From contig CANFGA010000162.1 in the NCBI GenBank assembly GCA_947446335.1, positions 1 through 7,059 of the forward strand: 7,059 nt of DNA, given 5' to 3'. This document shows, piece by piece, positions 1 to 6,687 of this stretch. Position 1 is the stretch's first letter. The number at the start of each line of letters is the position of its first letter. The notes below the pieces were generated by a model. That model was not told the origin of the DNA and did no database searches. It saw only the letters and a list, made by a program, of their open reading frames with translations. Made by a program: the position numbers and the translations under genes. Source of the DNA: Oxalobacteraceae bacterium. Its GTDB lineage: Bacteria; Pseudomonadota; Gammaproteobacteria; Burkholderiales; Burkholderiaceae_D.

Positions 1-2087
1 ACGGTGTGCATGCGGATATCGTGCGTGCGGTCAATGCGCTGGTGAAATCCCATATCGACGTCAAGATGGAAGTGGTCGAGGTTGCGACCCGCTACGCCGA
101 GGGTAATTTCAGCATCGACATGGCGCGCCTGCCCGGCAAGAAGGCCACCGTCACACAAGCGATGGACAAGGTGCGCGACGAGTTGCGCATCAGCGCGCGC
201 TCGCAGGAAGCGCTCAACGTGGTCGTGGCCAACGTGATGATCGCCGATGTCGATTACAACATCCGTTACGTCAACGCTTCGCTGGCCAGAATGCTGGTGG
301 AAGCCGAGGCCGATATCCGCAAGCAAATGCCGGCCTTCAGCGCCAAGAACGTGGTCGGTACCAACATCGATGTCTTTCACAAGAATCCGTCCCATCAACG
401 GGCCATGTTGGCCAATTTGCGCAGCACCCACGTTGCTCAGATACAAATTGGCGGACGCACCTTCACCTTGATCGTCAATCCTGTCATCGATCACGGCGGC
501 AGCCGCATCGGCACCGTCGTCGAGTGGAAGGATCAAACCGCCGAACTGGCGGCGCGCGCGGCCGAATTGGCGCTGGCAGCCGAGAATGCCCGGATCAAGA
601 ATGCGCTCGATAATTGCAGCACCAATGTGATGATCGCCGATAACGACGGCCAGATCATCTATACCAACAAGTCGGTCATGGCGATGTTGAGCAAGGCGGA
701 AGCCGATATTCGCAAGCAATTGCCGCAATTCGATGTCCGCAAGCTTGTCGGCAGCAATTTTGACCTGTTCCACCGCGACGTATCGCATCAGCGCAACTTG
801 CTGGCCAATCTGCGCGCCTCGCACCGCGTCCAGATCGTCGTCGGTGGCCGCACCTTCTCGTTGATCGCCAGTCCGATCAACGATGAAAAAGGCGTGCGCA
901 TCGGCTCGGTCGCGGAGTGGAACGATCGTACCGAAGAGGTCGCGGTGGAAGGCGAAGTGGGCGCCATCGTCGCAGCCGCGGGGGAGGGCGATTTTACCAA
1001 ACGCATCGCGATGAATGGCAAGCAGGGATTTTTCCAGACGCTGGGCGAGGGTATCAATGAATTGATGGAAACGAGTTCGATCGGCTTGAATGAAGTGGTG
1101 CGCGTGCTGGCAGCGATCGCCCGCGGCGACTTGACCGAAACGATAGAGCGCGATTATGCCGGCACGTTTGGCGAACTCAAGCAAGGTTGCAATGATACGG
1201 TGGCGCGCCTGTCGCAAACCATCACCGATGTGCGCGAGTCGGCCGAGGCCTTGACGAATGCATCCGAGCAAGTGAGCGCGACTGCCCAATCGCTGTCGCA
1301 GGCGTCGAACGAACAGGCTGCCGGGGTCGAAGAAACCAGCGCATCGATCGAGCAAATGACGGCCTCGATCGCGCAAAATACCGAGAATTCGAAAGTCACC
1401 GATGGCATGGCCAGCAAGGCTGCGCAGGAAGCGACGGAGGGCGGCGAGGCAGTCAAGGCGACCGTGGCGGCGATGAAACAGATCGCCAAGAAGATCGGCA
1501 TCATCGACGACATCGCTTATCAGACCAATTTGTTGGCGCTCAATGCCGCGATCGAGGCGGCGCGCGCCGGCGAGCACGGCAAAGGTTTTGCGGTGGTGGC
1601 GGCCGAAGTGCGCAAGCTGGCCGAACGCAGCCAGATCGCGGCGCAAGAGATCGGCGAGGTCGCCACCAACAGCGTCGAACTGGCCGAGAAGGCAGGCAAG
1701 TTGCTGGATCAGATGGTGCCCAACATCAAGAAAACCTCGGATCTGGTACAGGAAATCACGGCCGCCTCCGAAGAGCAGTCATCGGGCCTGGGCCAGATCA
1801 ATGTCGCCATCGGGCAATTGAGCCAGACCACGCAGCAAAATGCATCCTCCTCCGAGGAACTCGCCGCGACCTCCGAGCAAATGAGCGATCAGGCCGAGCA
1901 GTTGCAACAGATGATGTCTTTTTTCAAGCTCGATGCAGCGCCAGGGCGGACCTCGGGCGCTCCGCGCAAGCCGGGCGACCATCGAGGTGAGCATCGGGGC
2001 GCAAGCAGGAAGGCTGGCGAGCTGTCTGAAAAAACGCCATTTTCTTCAAAATCGGGCTTCGACGAGTCGAAATTCACCAAGTATTGA
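1..2087 (+). CDS. Aer2-like soluble chemoreceptor (MCP) with tandem PAS domains, 5'-truncated by the window
   Basis: The reading frame is open from the left edge (first full codon at 3). The GTG at 6 is probably internal, so the true start lies upstream. Numbering from that GTG: a HAMP-like stretch (about 1-60), PAS1 (about 71-178), a helical linker (179-200), PAS2 (about 202-309), two HAMP units (about 312-358 and 359-408), the signalling hairpin (about 411-640) with its conserved tip around LALNAAIEAARAGE (510-523), and a 53-residue polar tail. Both PAS domains resemble the heme PAS of Pseudomonas Aer2, with His125/His130 and Trp174, and His256/His261 and Trp305, at the ligand positions. 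Methylation-type sites are visible at E442/E443, E449/Q450, E589/E590 and E617/E618. No membrane segment is visible. The protein ends in KFTKY, a possible CheR tether. It is inferred to be a cytoplasmic gas sensor signalling through CheW and CheA. The MCP call is certain; the heme ligand is inference. Confidence 0.95.
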   Translation, partial: GVHADIVRAVNALVKSHIDVKMEVVEVATRYAEGNFSIDMARLPGKKATVTQAMDKVRDELRISARSQEALNVVVANVMIADVDYNIRYVNASLARMLVEAEADIRKQMPAFSAKNVVGTNIDVFHKNPSHQRAMLANLRSTHVAQIQIGGRTFTLIVNPVIDHGGSRIGTVVEWKDQTAELAARAAELALAAENARIKNALDNCSTNVMIADNDGQIIYTNKSVMAMLSKAEADIRKQLPQFDVRKLVGSNFDLFHRDVSHQRNLLANLRASHRVQIVVGGRTFSLIASPINDEKGVRIGSVAEWNDRTEEVAVEGEVGAIVAAAGEGDFTKRIAMNGKQGFFQTLGEGINELMETSSIGLNEVVRVLAAIARGDLTETIERDYAGTFGELKQGCNDTVARLSQTITDVRESAEALTNASEQVSATAQSLSQASNEQAAGVEETSASIEQMTASIAQNTENSKVTDGMASKAAQEATEGGEAVKATVAAMKQIAKKIGIIDDIAYQTNLLALNAAIEAARAGEHGKGFAVVAAEVRKLAERSQIAAQEIGEVATNSVELAEKAGKLLDQMVPNIKKTSDLVQEITAASEEQSSGLGQINVAIGQLSQTTQQNASSSEELAATSEQMSDQAEQLQQMMSFFKLDAAPGRTSGAPRKPGDHRGEHRGASRKAGELSEKTPFSSKSGFDESKFTKY
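216..539 (+). repeat. PAS repeat unit 1 of the receptor
   Basis: This segment encodes residues 71-178 (first PAS domain). It aligns without gaps to residues 202-309, encoded at 609-932, with an exact offset of 131 residues (393 bp). By eye 59 of 108 residues are identical. Shared blocks include NVMIAD, AEADIRKQ, SHQR, LANLR, GGRTF and EW. This indicates an internal domain duplication. Confidence 0.9.
609..932 (+). repeat. PAS repeat unit 2 of the receptor
   Basis: This is the second copy of the 393-bp-offset duplication, encoding residues 202-309. It keeps both histidines (H256, H261) and the tryptophan (W305) of the putative heme site. It differs from unit 1 just before the second histidine (RDVSHQR here, KNPSHQR in unit 1). 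It starts with TNVMIADND, which I recall as closer to Pseudomonas Aer2 than unit 1 is. Confidence 0.9.
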
Positions 2088-2091
2088 GGAG
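2087..2091 (+). promoter_or_regulatory. Ribosome binding site for cheW
   Basis: AGGAG lies seven bases before the ATG at 2099 and overlaps the last base of the receptor stop codon. It decides the start in favour of 2099 over the upstream TTG and is the clearest Shine-Dalgarno match in the window. Confidence 0.7.
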
Positions 2092-2098
2092 CGAGGCG

Positions 2099-2632
2099 AT
2101 GAATCCATTGGCTGTTACCGGCAATTCGACGCCAGGATCTGCAGACCACACGCAGTACCTGACCTTCATGCTTGGCGGCGAGGTATTTGCCATCGGCATA
2201 CTGGTGATCAAGGAAATCATCCAATACAGCGGCCTGACCTCGGTTCCGATGATGCCCGACTTCATTCGCGGCGTCATCAATTTGCGCGGCGCAGTGGTGC
2301 CGGTGATGGATTTGATGGCGCGCTTTGGCAGGCAGGCGGGCGCCGTGACCAAGCGCAGTTGCATTGTCATTGTCGAGATGGACTGCGGCGACGAACAGCA
2401 AGTGATCGGCGTGATCGTCGATGCAGTGAACGCCGTGGTCGACATTGCCCCCTCCGACATCGAGCCGGCACCATCGTTTGGCGCGCGCATCCAGTGCGAA
2501 TTCATCGAGGGCATGGGCAAGATCGATGGCGGCTTCATCATCTTGTTGAACGTCAACCGGGTCTTGTCCATCGAGCAGATCGAGGCAGTGGGCCAGGTCG
2601 GAACGGCGGCGGCCAGCTTGCAGCTCGCTTGA
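2099..2632 (+). CDS. cheW: Chemotaxis coupling protein CheW
   Basis: CheW is the cytoplasmic SH3-like adaptor that links receptors to the CheA kinase. The 177-residue product has the usual family length. It contains the hallmark FIRGVINLRG segment (residues 55-64) followed by VVPVMDL (66-72), and the later family pattern GVIVDAV (104-110), IEGMGKIDGGFIILLN (136-151) and the terminal helix VLSIEQ. I chose the ATG at 2099 because AGGAG at 2087-2091 sits seven bases upstream. The frame also has a TTG at 2084 overlapping the receptor stop, but it is less well placed. The gene starts 11 bases after the receptor stop, so the two are very likely co-transcribed and translationally coupled. There is no second domain (such as a receiver, as in CheV). 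A short Ala/Gln-rich tail follows the last helix. Confidence 0.96.
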   Translation: MNPLAVTGNSTPGSADHTQYLTFMLGGEVFAIGILVIKEIIQYSGLTSVPMMPDFIRGVINLRGAVVPVMDLMARFGRQAGAVTKRSCIVIVEMDCGDEQQVIGVIVDAVNAVVDIAPSDIEPAPSFGARIQCEFIEGMGKIDGGFIILLNVNRVLSIEQIEAVGQVGTAAASLQLA

Positions 2633-2666
2633 ACACGATGCTCTTTTTTGACATTTGGGCCTTGCC

Positions 2667-3482
2667 GTGAGCCTTATTGCGATCAGCGAACAAGAGTTTG
2701 CCCAATTCCAGCGCTTCATTTATGACGCTGCCGGCATCACGTTGTCGACAAGCAAGAAAGCGCTGGTCAGCGGACGCCTCGCGAAGCGTTTGCAGCGTTG
2801 CAGCGTCAGCAGCTACGCCCAGTATTTCGACTTGCTGAGCAGCGGCAATGCTCCCGACGAGGTGCAAACGGCGGTCGATTTGCTGACCACGAACGAGACT
2901 TATTTTTTTCGGGAGCAAAAACATTTCGACTTGTTGCGCCAGCAGGCGCTGGCGGCGCGCAAGCATTCACAGCCATTTCGGGTCTGGAGTGCCGCCAGTT
3001 CGAGCGGCGAAGAGGCTTACAGCATCGCGATGGTGCTCGCCGATTGCCTCGAGGGCCGGGCCTGGGAAGTGCTCGGCTCCGATATCAGCACCCGGGTGCT
3101 GCAGCAGGCCAGCACCGGGCACTATCTGGAAGAGCGCGCCAGGCTGGTGCCGCCAGCGTATCTGAAACGCTTCTGTCTGAAAGGAATCGATACGCAGCAA
3201 GGCACGTTGCTGGTTGCATCCGAGTTGCGCAAGCGGGTGCAATTTACCCAGGTCAATCTGAATCAGACCTTGCCGCCGCTGGGCATGTTCGACATGATTT
3301 TCTTGCGCAATGTGATGATTTATTTCAGCGGCGACACCAAGCGCCTGGTGGTGGCAAGGGTGCTGTCGCTGCTGAAACCGGGTGGCCATTTTTGCATCGG
3401 GCATTCGGAAAGCTTGAACACTATCTCTGACGCAGTGCGGGTAGTGGCGCCGTCGATCTATCGCAAGGATGGCGGCGAGTAG
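2667..3482 (+). CDS. cheR: Chemoreceptor glutamate methyltransferase CheR
   Basis: CheR transfers a methyl group from S-adenosylmethionine to receptor glutamates during adaptation. Numbering from GTG 2667 (271 residues; the family is usually about 270-290): an N-terminal helical domain (1-75), TTNETYFFRE (74-83), the SAM-binding segment WSAASSSGEEAYS (107-119), GSDIS (137-141), a small beta subdomain (about 169-190), LRNVMIYF (213-220) and GHSE (245-248). The beta-subdomain loop (KGIDTQQGTLLV) appears as long as in enteric CheR, which I recall as typical of enzymes that bind a receptor C-terminal pentapeptide. The start is uncertain: a TTG at 2655 is also in frame and neither has a good ribosome site. 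GTG 2667 overlaps, as GTGA, the stop of a ten-codon frame (2638-2670). The stop lies one base before the cheD start. Confidence 0.95.
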   Translation: MSLIAISEQEFAQFQRFIYDAAGITLSTSKKALVSGRLAKRLQRCSVSSYAQYFDLLSSGNAPDEVQTAVDLLTTNETYFFREQKHFDLLRQQALAARKHSQPFRVWSAASSSGEEAYSIAMVLADCLEGRAWEVLGSDISTRVLQQASTGHYLEERARLVPPAYLKRFCLKGIDTQQGTLLVASELRKRVQFTQVNLNQTLPPLGMFDMIFLRNVMIYFSGDTKRLVVARVLSLLKPGGHFCIGHSESLNTISDAVRVVAPSIYRKDGGE

Positions 3483-3483
3483 A

Positions 3484-4017
3484 ATGGTAGCCATGAAACA
3501 AGATGTCAATGTGAACATGGCGGGTGCTCACGAGAGCCTGGACGTGATCGATATTTTTCTGCAGCCCGGCGAGTATTTCGTCGGCGATGCAAGTTATCGG
3601 GTGCGCACTCTGCTCGGTTCATGTGTATCGATCACGCTCTGGCACCCGCGGCTGAAGATCGGAGCGATGTCGCATTTTTTGCTGGGCAGCAGCGGCCGTG
3701 GCCCGGACGCCGAACTCGATGCCCGTTACGGCGAGGATGTGATGTGCCTGATGCTGCAGGAACTTGAGCGCAGCAAGGTGACCCCATCCGAGTGCCGTGG
3801 CAAGATTTTTGGCGGCGCCAACATGTTTCCGGGACAAATGCGCAGCACTGCCGCGAGCGTCGGACAAAAAAATGGCGAGGTCGCGCGCACTCTTTTGCAG
3901 GCGCACGCCATCCCGGTGATTTCCGAAAGCCTGTTCGGGGTCGGTCACCGTCAGATCATGTTTGATATCAGCAACGGCGATGTCTGGTCGCGTCAAATCG
4001 CGCCCGTCTTTGCCTAG
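3484..4017 (+). CDS. cheD: Chemoreceptor glutamine deamidase CheD
   Basis: CheD converts selected receptor glutamines to glutamates and can bind phosphatases or receptors in some species. Numbering from ATG 3484 (177 residues): QPGEYFVGDA (27-36), the catalytic nucleophile region TLLGSCVSI with Cys47, AMSHFLL with His64, GKIFGGANMF (106-115), and the C-terminal block with VGQKNGE (126-132) and FGVGHRQIMF (151-160). The Cys-His spacing of 17 matches what I recall for Thermotoga CheD (Cys27/His44), so the enzyme should be active. In-frame ATGs also occur at 3469 (a 14-base overlap with cheR) and 3493. I took 3484 because it directly follows the cheR stop and has GGCGAG five bases upstream, but all three remain possible. 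Candidate substrates in the adjacent receptor are glutamines within methylation-type sites, such as Q450. Confidence 0.95.
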   Translation: MVAMKQDVNVNMAGAHESLDVIDIFLQPGEYFVGDASYRVRTLLGSCVSITLWHPRLKIGAMSHFLLGSSGRGPDAELDARYGEDVMCLMLQELERSKVTPSECRGKIFGGANMFPGQMRSTAASVGQKNGEVARTLLQAHAIPVISESLFGVGHRQIMFDISNGDVWSRQIAPVFA

Positions 4018-4040
4018 CAACAGAAAGCGAGAAATTCTGC

Positions 4041-5147
4041 ATGAAAATGATCAAGGTCCTGGTGGTCGATGATTCGGCAGTGGTGCGCCAGGTATTGACC
4101 GGCTTGCTCGAGGCAACGCCGGGCATCACCGTCACAGCCGCCGTTGCCGATCCGATTCTGGCAATGACGCGGATGCAGCTCCAATGGCCGGATGTGATCG
4201 TGCTCGACATCGAGATGCCGCGCATGGATGGCATCACCTTCCTCAAGAAGATCATGCGCGAGCGCCCGACGCCGGTCGTCATTTGTTCCACGCTGACCGA
4301 GAAGGGCGCACAAACCACGATGGAGGCGCTGGCCTGCGGCGCATTCGCCATCGTCACCAAGCCCAAGCTTGGCCTCAAGCAATTCTTGCAAGACAGTTCC
4401 GATGACTTGATCTCGGCCGTGAAGGCCGCTGCCGGCGCCAACGTCAGGCAACTGGCGCTGCGCAGCGTCGCGCCTCCTGCTGCGGCTGCGGCCCCGGCCC
4501 CGGCGAGCCATCAAAAAAATACCGCCGACGTGATTCTGAGCGCAGGTGGAAGCAATGCAATGGTGCGCACCACCGAGCGGGTGGTCGCGATCGGCACGTC
4601 GACCGGCGGCACGCAGGCGCTCGAAGAAGTGCTGGTGGCGCTGCCGCGGGTGTCGCCCGGCATCGTCATCGTCCAGCACATGCCGGAAAAATTTACCGCG
4701 TCGTTTGCGCAGCGCTTGAATGGCTTGTGCGCGATCGAGGTGCGCGAAGCGAAGCAGGGCGACCGGGTGATGCCGGGTCTGGCCCTGATCGCTCCCGGCG
4801 GGCGCCATCTGCTGCTTCAGCGCAGCGGTGCGCAATACCATGTCGATGTCATGGATGGGCCGGTCGTCAATCGGCATCGTCCATCGGTCGATGTGCTGTT
4901 TCGCTCGGTGGCCAAATGCGCCGGCAAGAATGCGGTCGGCGTGATCATGACCGGCATGGGCGACGACGGCGCGCGCGGGCTCAAGGAAATGCACGACGCA
5001 GGCGCTTATACGCTGGCGCAGGACGAGGCCAGCAGCGTGGTCTACGGGATGCCGAAGGAGGCGGTCAAGCTCGGCGCCGTCGATCGCAGCGTGGCATTGT
5101 CGGCGATGGCGCAGGCGATCCTGACCCAGGCCTCGGTCCGGACCTAA
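4041..5147 (+). CDS. cheB: Chemotaxis response regulator, protein-glutamate methylesterase/deamidase CheB
   Basis: CheB removes methyl groups from, and deamidates, receptors when phosphorylated by CheA. The 368-residue product has a receiver domain (about 4-125) with acidic residues D10/D11, phospho-acceptor D56 in VLDIEMP, T84 and K107. An Ala/Pro-rich linker follows (about 143-175), then the esterase domain (about 180-365). The catalytic triad is S187 (GTSTGG), H213 (VQHMP) and D309 (TGMGDDG). The spacings of 26 and 96 residues match those I recall for enteric CheB (S164, H190, D286). The gene begins 23 bases after the cheD stop, with only a weak AGCGAG ribosome site. An ATG two codons downstream (4047) is an alternative start. 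All key residues are present, so activity is expected, and it is the last gene of the adaptation module. Confidence 0.97.
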   Translation: MKMIKVLVVDDSAVVRQVLTGLLEATPGITVTAAVADPILAMTRMQLQWPDVIVLDIEMPRMDGITFLKKIMRERPTPVVICSTLTEKGAQTTMEALACGAFAIVTKPKLGLKQFLQDSSDDLISAVKAAAGANVRQLALRSVAPPAAAAAPAPASHQKNTADVILSAGGSNAMVRTTERVVAIGTSTGGTQALEEVLVALPRVSPGIVIVQHMPEKFTASFAQRLNGLCAIEVREAKQGDRVMPGLALIAPGGRHLLLQRSGAQYHVDVMDGPVVNRHRPSVDVLFRSVAKCAGKNAVGVIMTGMGDDGARGLKEMHDAGAYTLAQDEASSVVYGMPKEAVKLGAVDRSVALSAMAQAILTQASVRT

Positions 5148-5190
5148 TCTTGTCACTTGCAGTTGCCGCGCGGATCATTCATGTTTCGCA

Positions 5191-5208
5191 TAAAATGAAA
5201 TATATTTC
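5191..5208 (+). promoter_or_regulatory. AT-rich possible promoter/operator before the HD-GYP gene
   Basis: The 70-bp gap between cheB and the HD-GYP gene turns AT-rich from about 5181. TAAAAT (5191-5196) and TATATT (5201-5206) each match five of six bases of a sigma-70 -10 box, but no good -35 box sits 16-18 bases upstream of either. The 12-bp perfect palindrome GAAATATATTTC occupies 5197-5208, ten bases before the ATG. The site may be a separate promoter or an operator; the sequence alone is weak evidence. Confidence 0.25.
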
Positions 5209-5217
5209 CAATGAGCA

Positions 5218-6630
5218 ATGGATACTTTCGTGCCAAATCACACCATCATCAGTAAATCGATAGAGTCATTTCCGGCCGCTGCCGGAATCCGGCTGTCCGA
5301 ATTGATCGGCGCGCTCAGCCATGCACTCGACATCACCGAAGGCCAGCCCGATGGACACTGCCTGCGCTGTTGCTGGATCGGGATGCACATCGGCCGCGAA
5401 ATCGGCTTGCCGGACGATCAGCTCTGGGATTTGTATTACACCTTGCTGCTCAAGGATCTTGGTTGCAGCAGCAACGCAGCACGCATCTGCGCACTGTATG
5501 TCACCGACGATCTTCATTTCAAGCGCGATTTCAAGACGGTTGGCGACAGCTTGCCGCAGGTGCTGCAATTCGTCCTCAAGCATACGGGCCTGAAGGCTGG
5601 ATTGGCCGAACGTTTTCGCAGCGTCTTCATGATCTTGCGCGATGGCAGCAAAATCGCTCATGAATTGATCGCGACCCGTTGCCAGCGCGGCGCAGAAATT
5701 GCCCGCCTGCTGCGCTTTTCGGAAGGCGTGGCCGCCGGCATCTACAGCCTCGACGAACATTACAATGGCCTGGGCAAGCCCGAAGGGCGCGTCGGAGCCT
5801 CGATTCCAGTCTATGCCCGCATCGCTTTGCTGGCGCAGGTGATCGATGTGTTCGTCACCGCCGATGGCGTGCAGGCTGCGCTGAACGAAGTGCGGCATCG
5901 CTGCGGTACCTGGTTCGATCCGGAACTGGTGCAAGCGTTCGAGCAAGTTGCTCAGGCCGATGCATTCTGGACTACCCTGAGTGCGCCCGATATCGCCGAG
6001 GCGGTGCTGGCGCTGGAACCGACTAGCCACGAGGTTCCTGTCGATGAAGATTATCTCGATGATATCGCCGCCGCCTTCGGTCAAGTGGTCGACGCCAAGA
6101 GCCCTTACACCAGCGGCCACAGCGCGCGCGTGGCCTTGTACAGCGACTTGATCGCCGAAGCGATGGGCCTGTCGCTCGAGCGCCGCCGCTGGCTCAAGCG
6201 CGGCGCCTTGCTGCACGACGTGGGCAAACTGGGCGTGAGCAACAGCGTTCTGGACAAGCCCGGCAAACTCGATGCAGAAGAGTGGGGTGCGGTGAAGTTG
6301 CATGCCACTTATACCGAAACCATCTTGTCGCGGATCAGTGTTTTTTCGGAGTTGGCCCAGGTTGCTGCCGCGCACCATGAGCGGCTCGATGGGGGGGGCT
6401 ATCCGCGCGGTTTGATGGCGCAAGAGATCAGCCTCGAGACCAGGATCATCACGACTGCCGATATTTTTGATGCCATTACCGCAGAACGTCCTTACCGCGG
6501 TCCGATTCCGGTTCCACGCACGCTGGAGATGATGGCTGAGACGGTGGGCACGGCGATCGATGCACAGTGTTTCGATGCGCTCAAGTTGGCGTTGCAGCGC
6601 CTGGCCGATGCCGGCCAGGCGCCACCTTGA
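5218..6630 (+). CDS. Tandem HD-GYP protein: degenerate N-terminal half, intact C-terminal phosphodiesterase
   Basis: HD-GYP enzymes hydrolyse c-di-GMP; some act on 3'3'-cGAMP. The C-terminal half (about 277-465 of 470) is intact: GH301S, H333-D334 with K337 (LLHDVGK), H362, H386/H387 and D391 in HHERLDGGGYP, D415 in TTADIFDA and RPYR (424-427). Residue -4 from H301 is Tyr, so the extra Glu of three-metal enzymes is missing and a two-metal site is more likely. The N-terminal half (about 25-212) aligns with the same fold but is degenerate: H47 remains, HD became K79-D80, the paired histidines became L178-D179 and GYP became GKP (186-188). It is therefore probably regulatory. There is no receiver, PAS or membrane segment. 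ATG 5218 lacks a good ribosome site; GTG 5230 is the nearest alternative. The gene lies 70 bp after cheB, either as operon tail or under its own promoter. Confidence 0.92.
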   Translation: MDTFVPNHTIISKSIESFPAAAGIRLSELIGALSHALDITEGQPDGHCLRCCWIGMHIGREIGLPDDQLWDLYYTLLLKDLGCSSNAARICALYVTDDLHFKRDFKTVGDSLPQVLQFVLKHTGLKAGLAERFRSVFMILRDGSKIAHELIATRCQRGAEIARLLRFSEGVAAGIYSLDEHYNGLGKPEGRVGASIPVYARIALLAQVIDVFVTADGVQAALNEVRHRCGTWFDPELVQAFEQVAQADAFWTTLSAPDIAEAVLALEPTSHEVPVDEDYLDDIAAAFGQVVDAKSPYTSGHSARVALYSDLIAEAMGLSLERRRWLKRGALLHDVGKLGVSNSVLDKPGKLDAEEWGAVKLHATYTETILSRISVFSELAQVAAAHHERLDGGGYPRGLMAQEISLETRIITTADIFDAITAERPYRGPIPVPRTLEMMAETVGTAIDAQCFDALKLALQRLADAGQAPP

Positions 6631-6649
6631 TACGGCTTGAAGTGAAGGC

Positions 6650-6682
6650 GCCCTGTCGCTGCGACAGGGCTGTTCAGTTTTT
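6650..6682 (+). terminator. Probable transcription terminator after the HD-GYP gene
   Basis: The arms GCCCTGTCG (6650-6658) and CGACAGGGC (6662-6670) form a perfect nine-pair GC-rich stem with a three-base loop, 19 bases after the stop codon. A run of five T follows at 6678-6682, separated from the stem by seven bases. That gap makes it an imperfect intrinsic terminator. A second small hairpin (CAGTTT 6675-6680 with AAACTG 6684-6689) overlaps the T run. Confidence 0.55.
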
Positions 6683-6687
6683 CAAAC

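Noticed and set aside
2648..2653. Perfect TTGACA as a possible -35 box before cheR
   Set aside because: No -10-like sequence lies 16-18 bases downstream, and the position is inside a compact operon.
1933..2670. Plus-strand 245-codon frame overlapping the receptor tail and cheW
   Set aside because: An out-of-frame shadow of cheW. Only its last ten codons (2638-2670) are mentioned, because of the GTGA overlap with cheR.
1889..2719. Minus-strand frame of 276 codons across the receptor end and cheW
   Set aside because: Low-complexity His/Asp/Arg composition, spans two well-supported + strand genes and their junction, and has no family resemblance.
2903..2909. Run of seven T in cheR
   Set aside because: It encodes part of the conserved TYFFRE motif, where the residues force T-rich codons, so there is less reason to suspect a contingency tract than for the G8 run.
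4021..4039. CAGAA...TTCTG inverted pair around the cheB ribosome site
   Set aside because: Only five pairs, mostly weak, with a nine-base loop; too short to claim a regulatory hairpin.
4014..5156. Long minus-strand open frame (380 codons) opposite cheB
   Set aside because: It lies wholly over cheB, whose catalytic and receiver residues are all present. The antisense protein is rich in Arg/His/Asp with no recognisable domain, as expected for the shadow of a GC-rich gene.
5266..6423. Long minus-strand open frame (385 codons) opposite the HD-GYP gene
   Set aside because: Same reasoning: the + strand frame carries the full HD-GYP signature and the antisense frame shows no motif.
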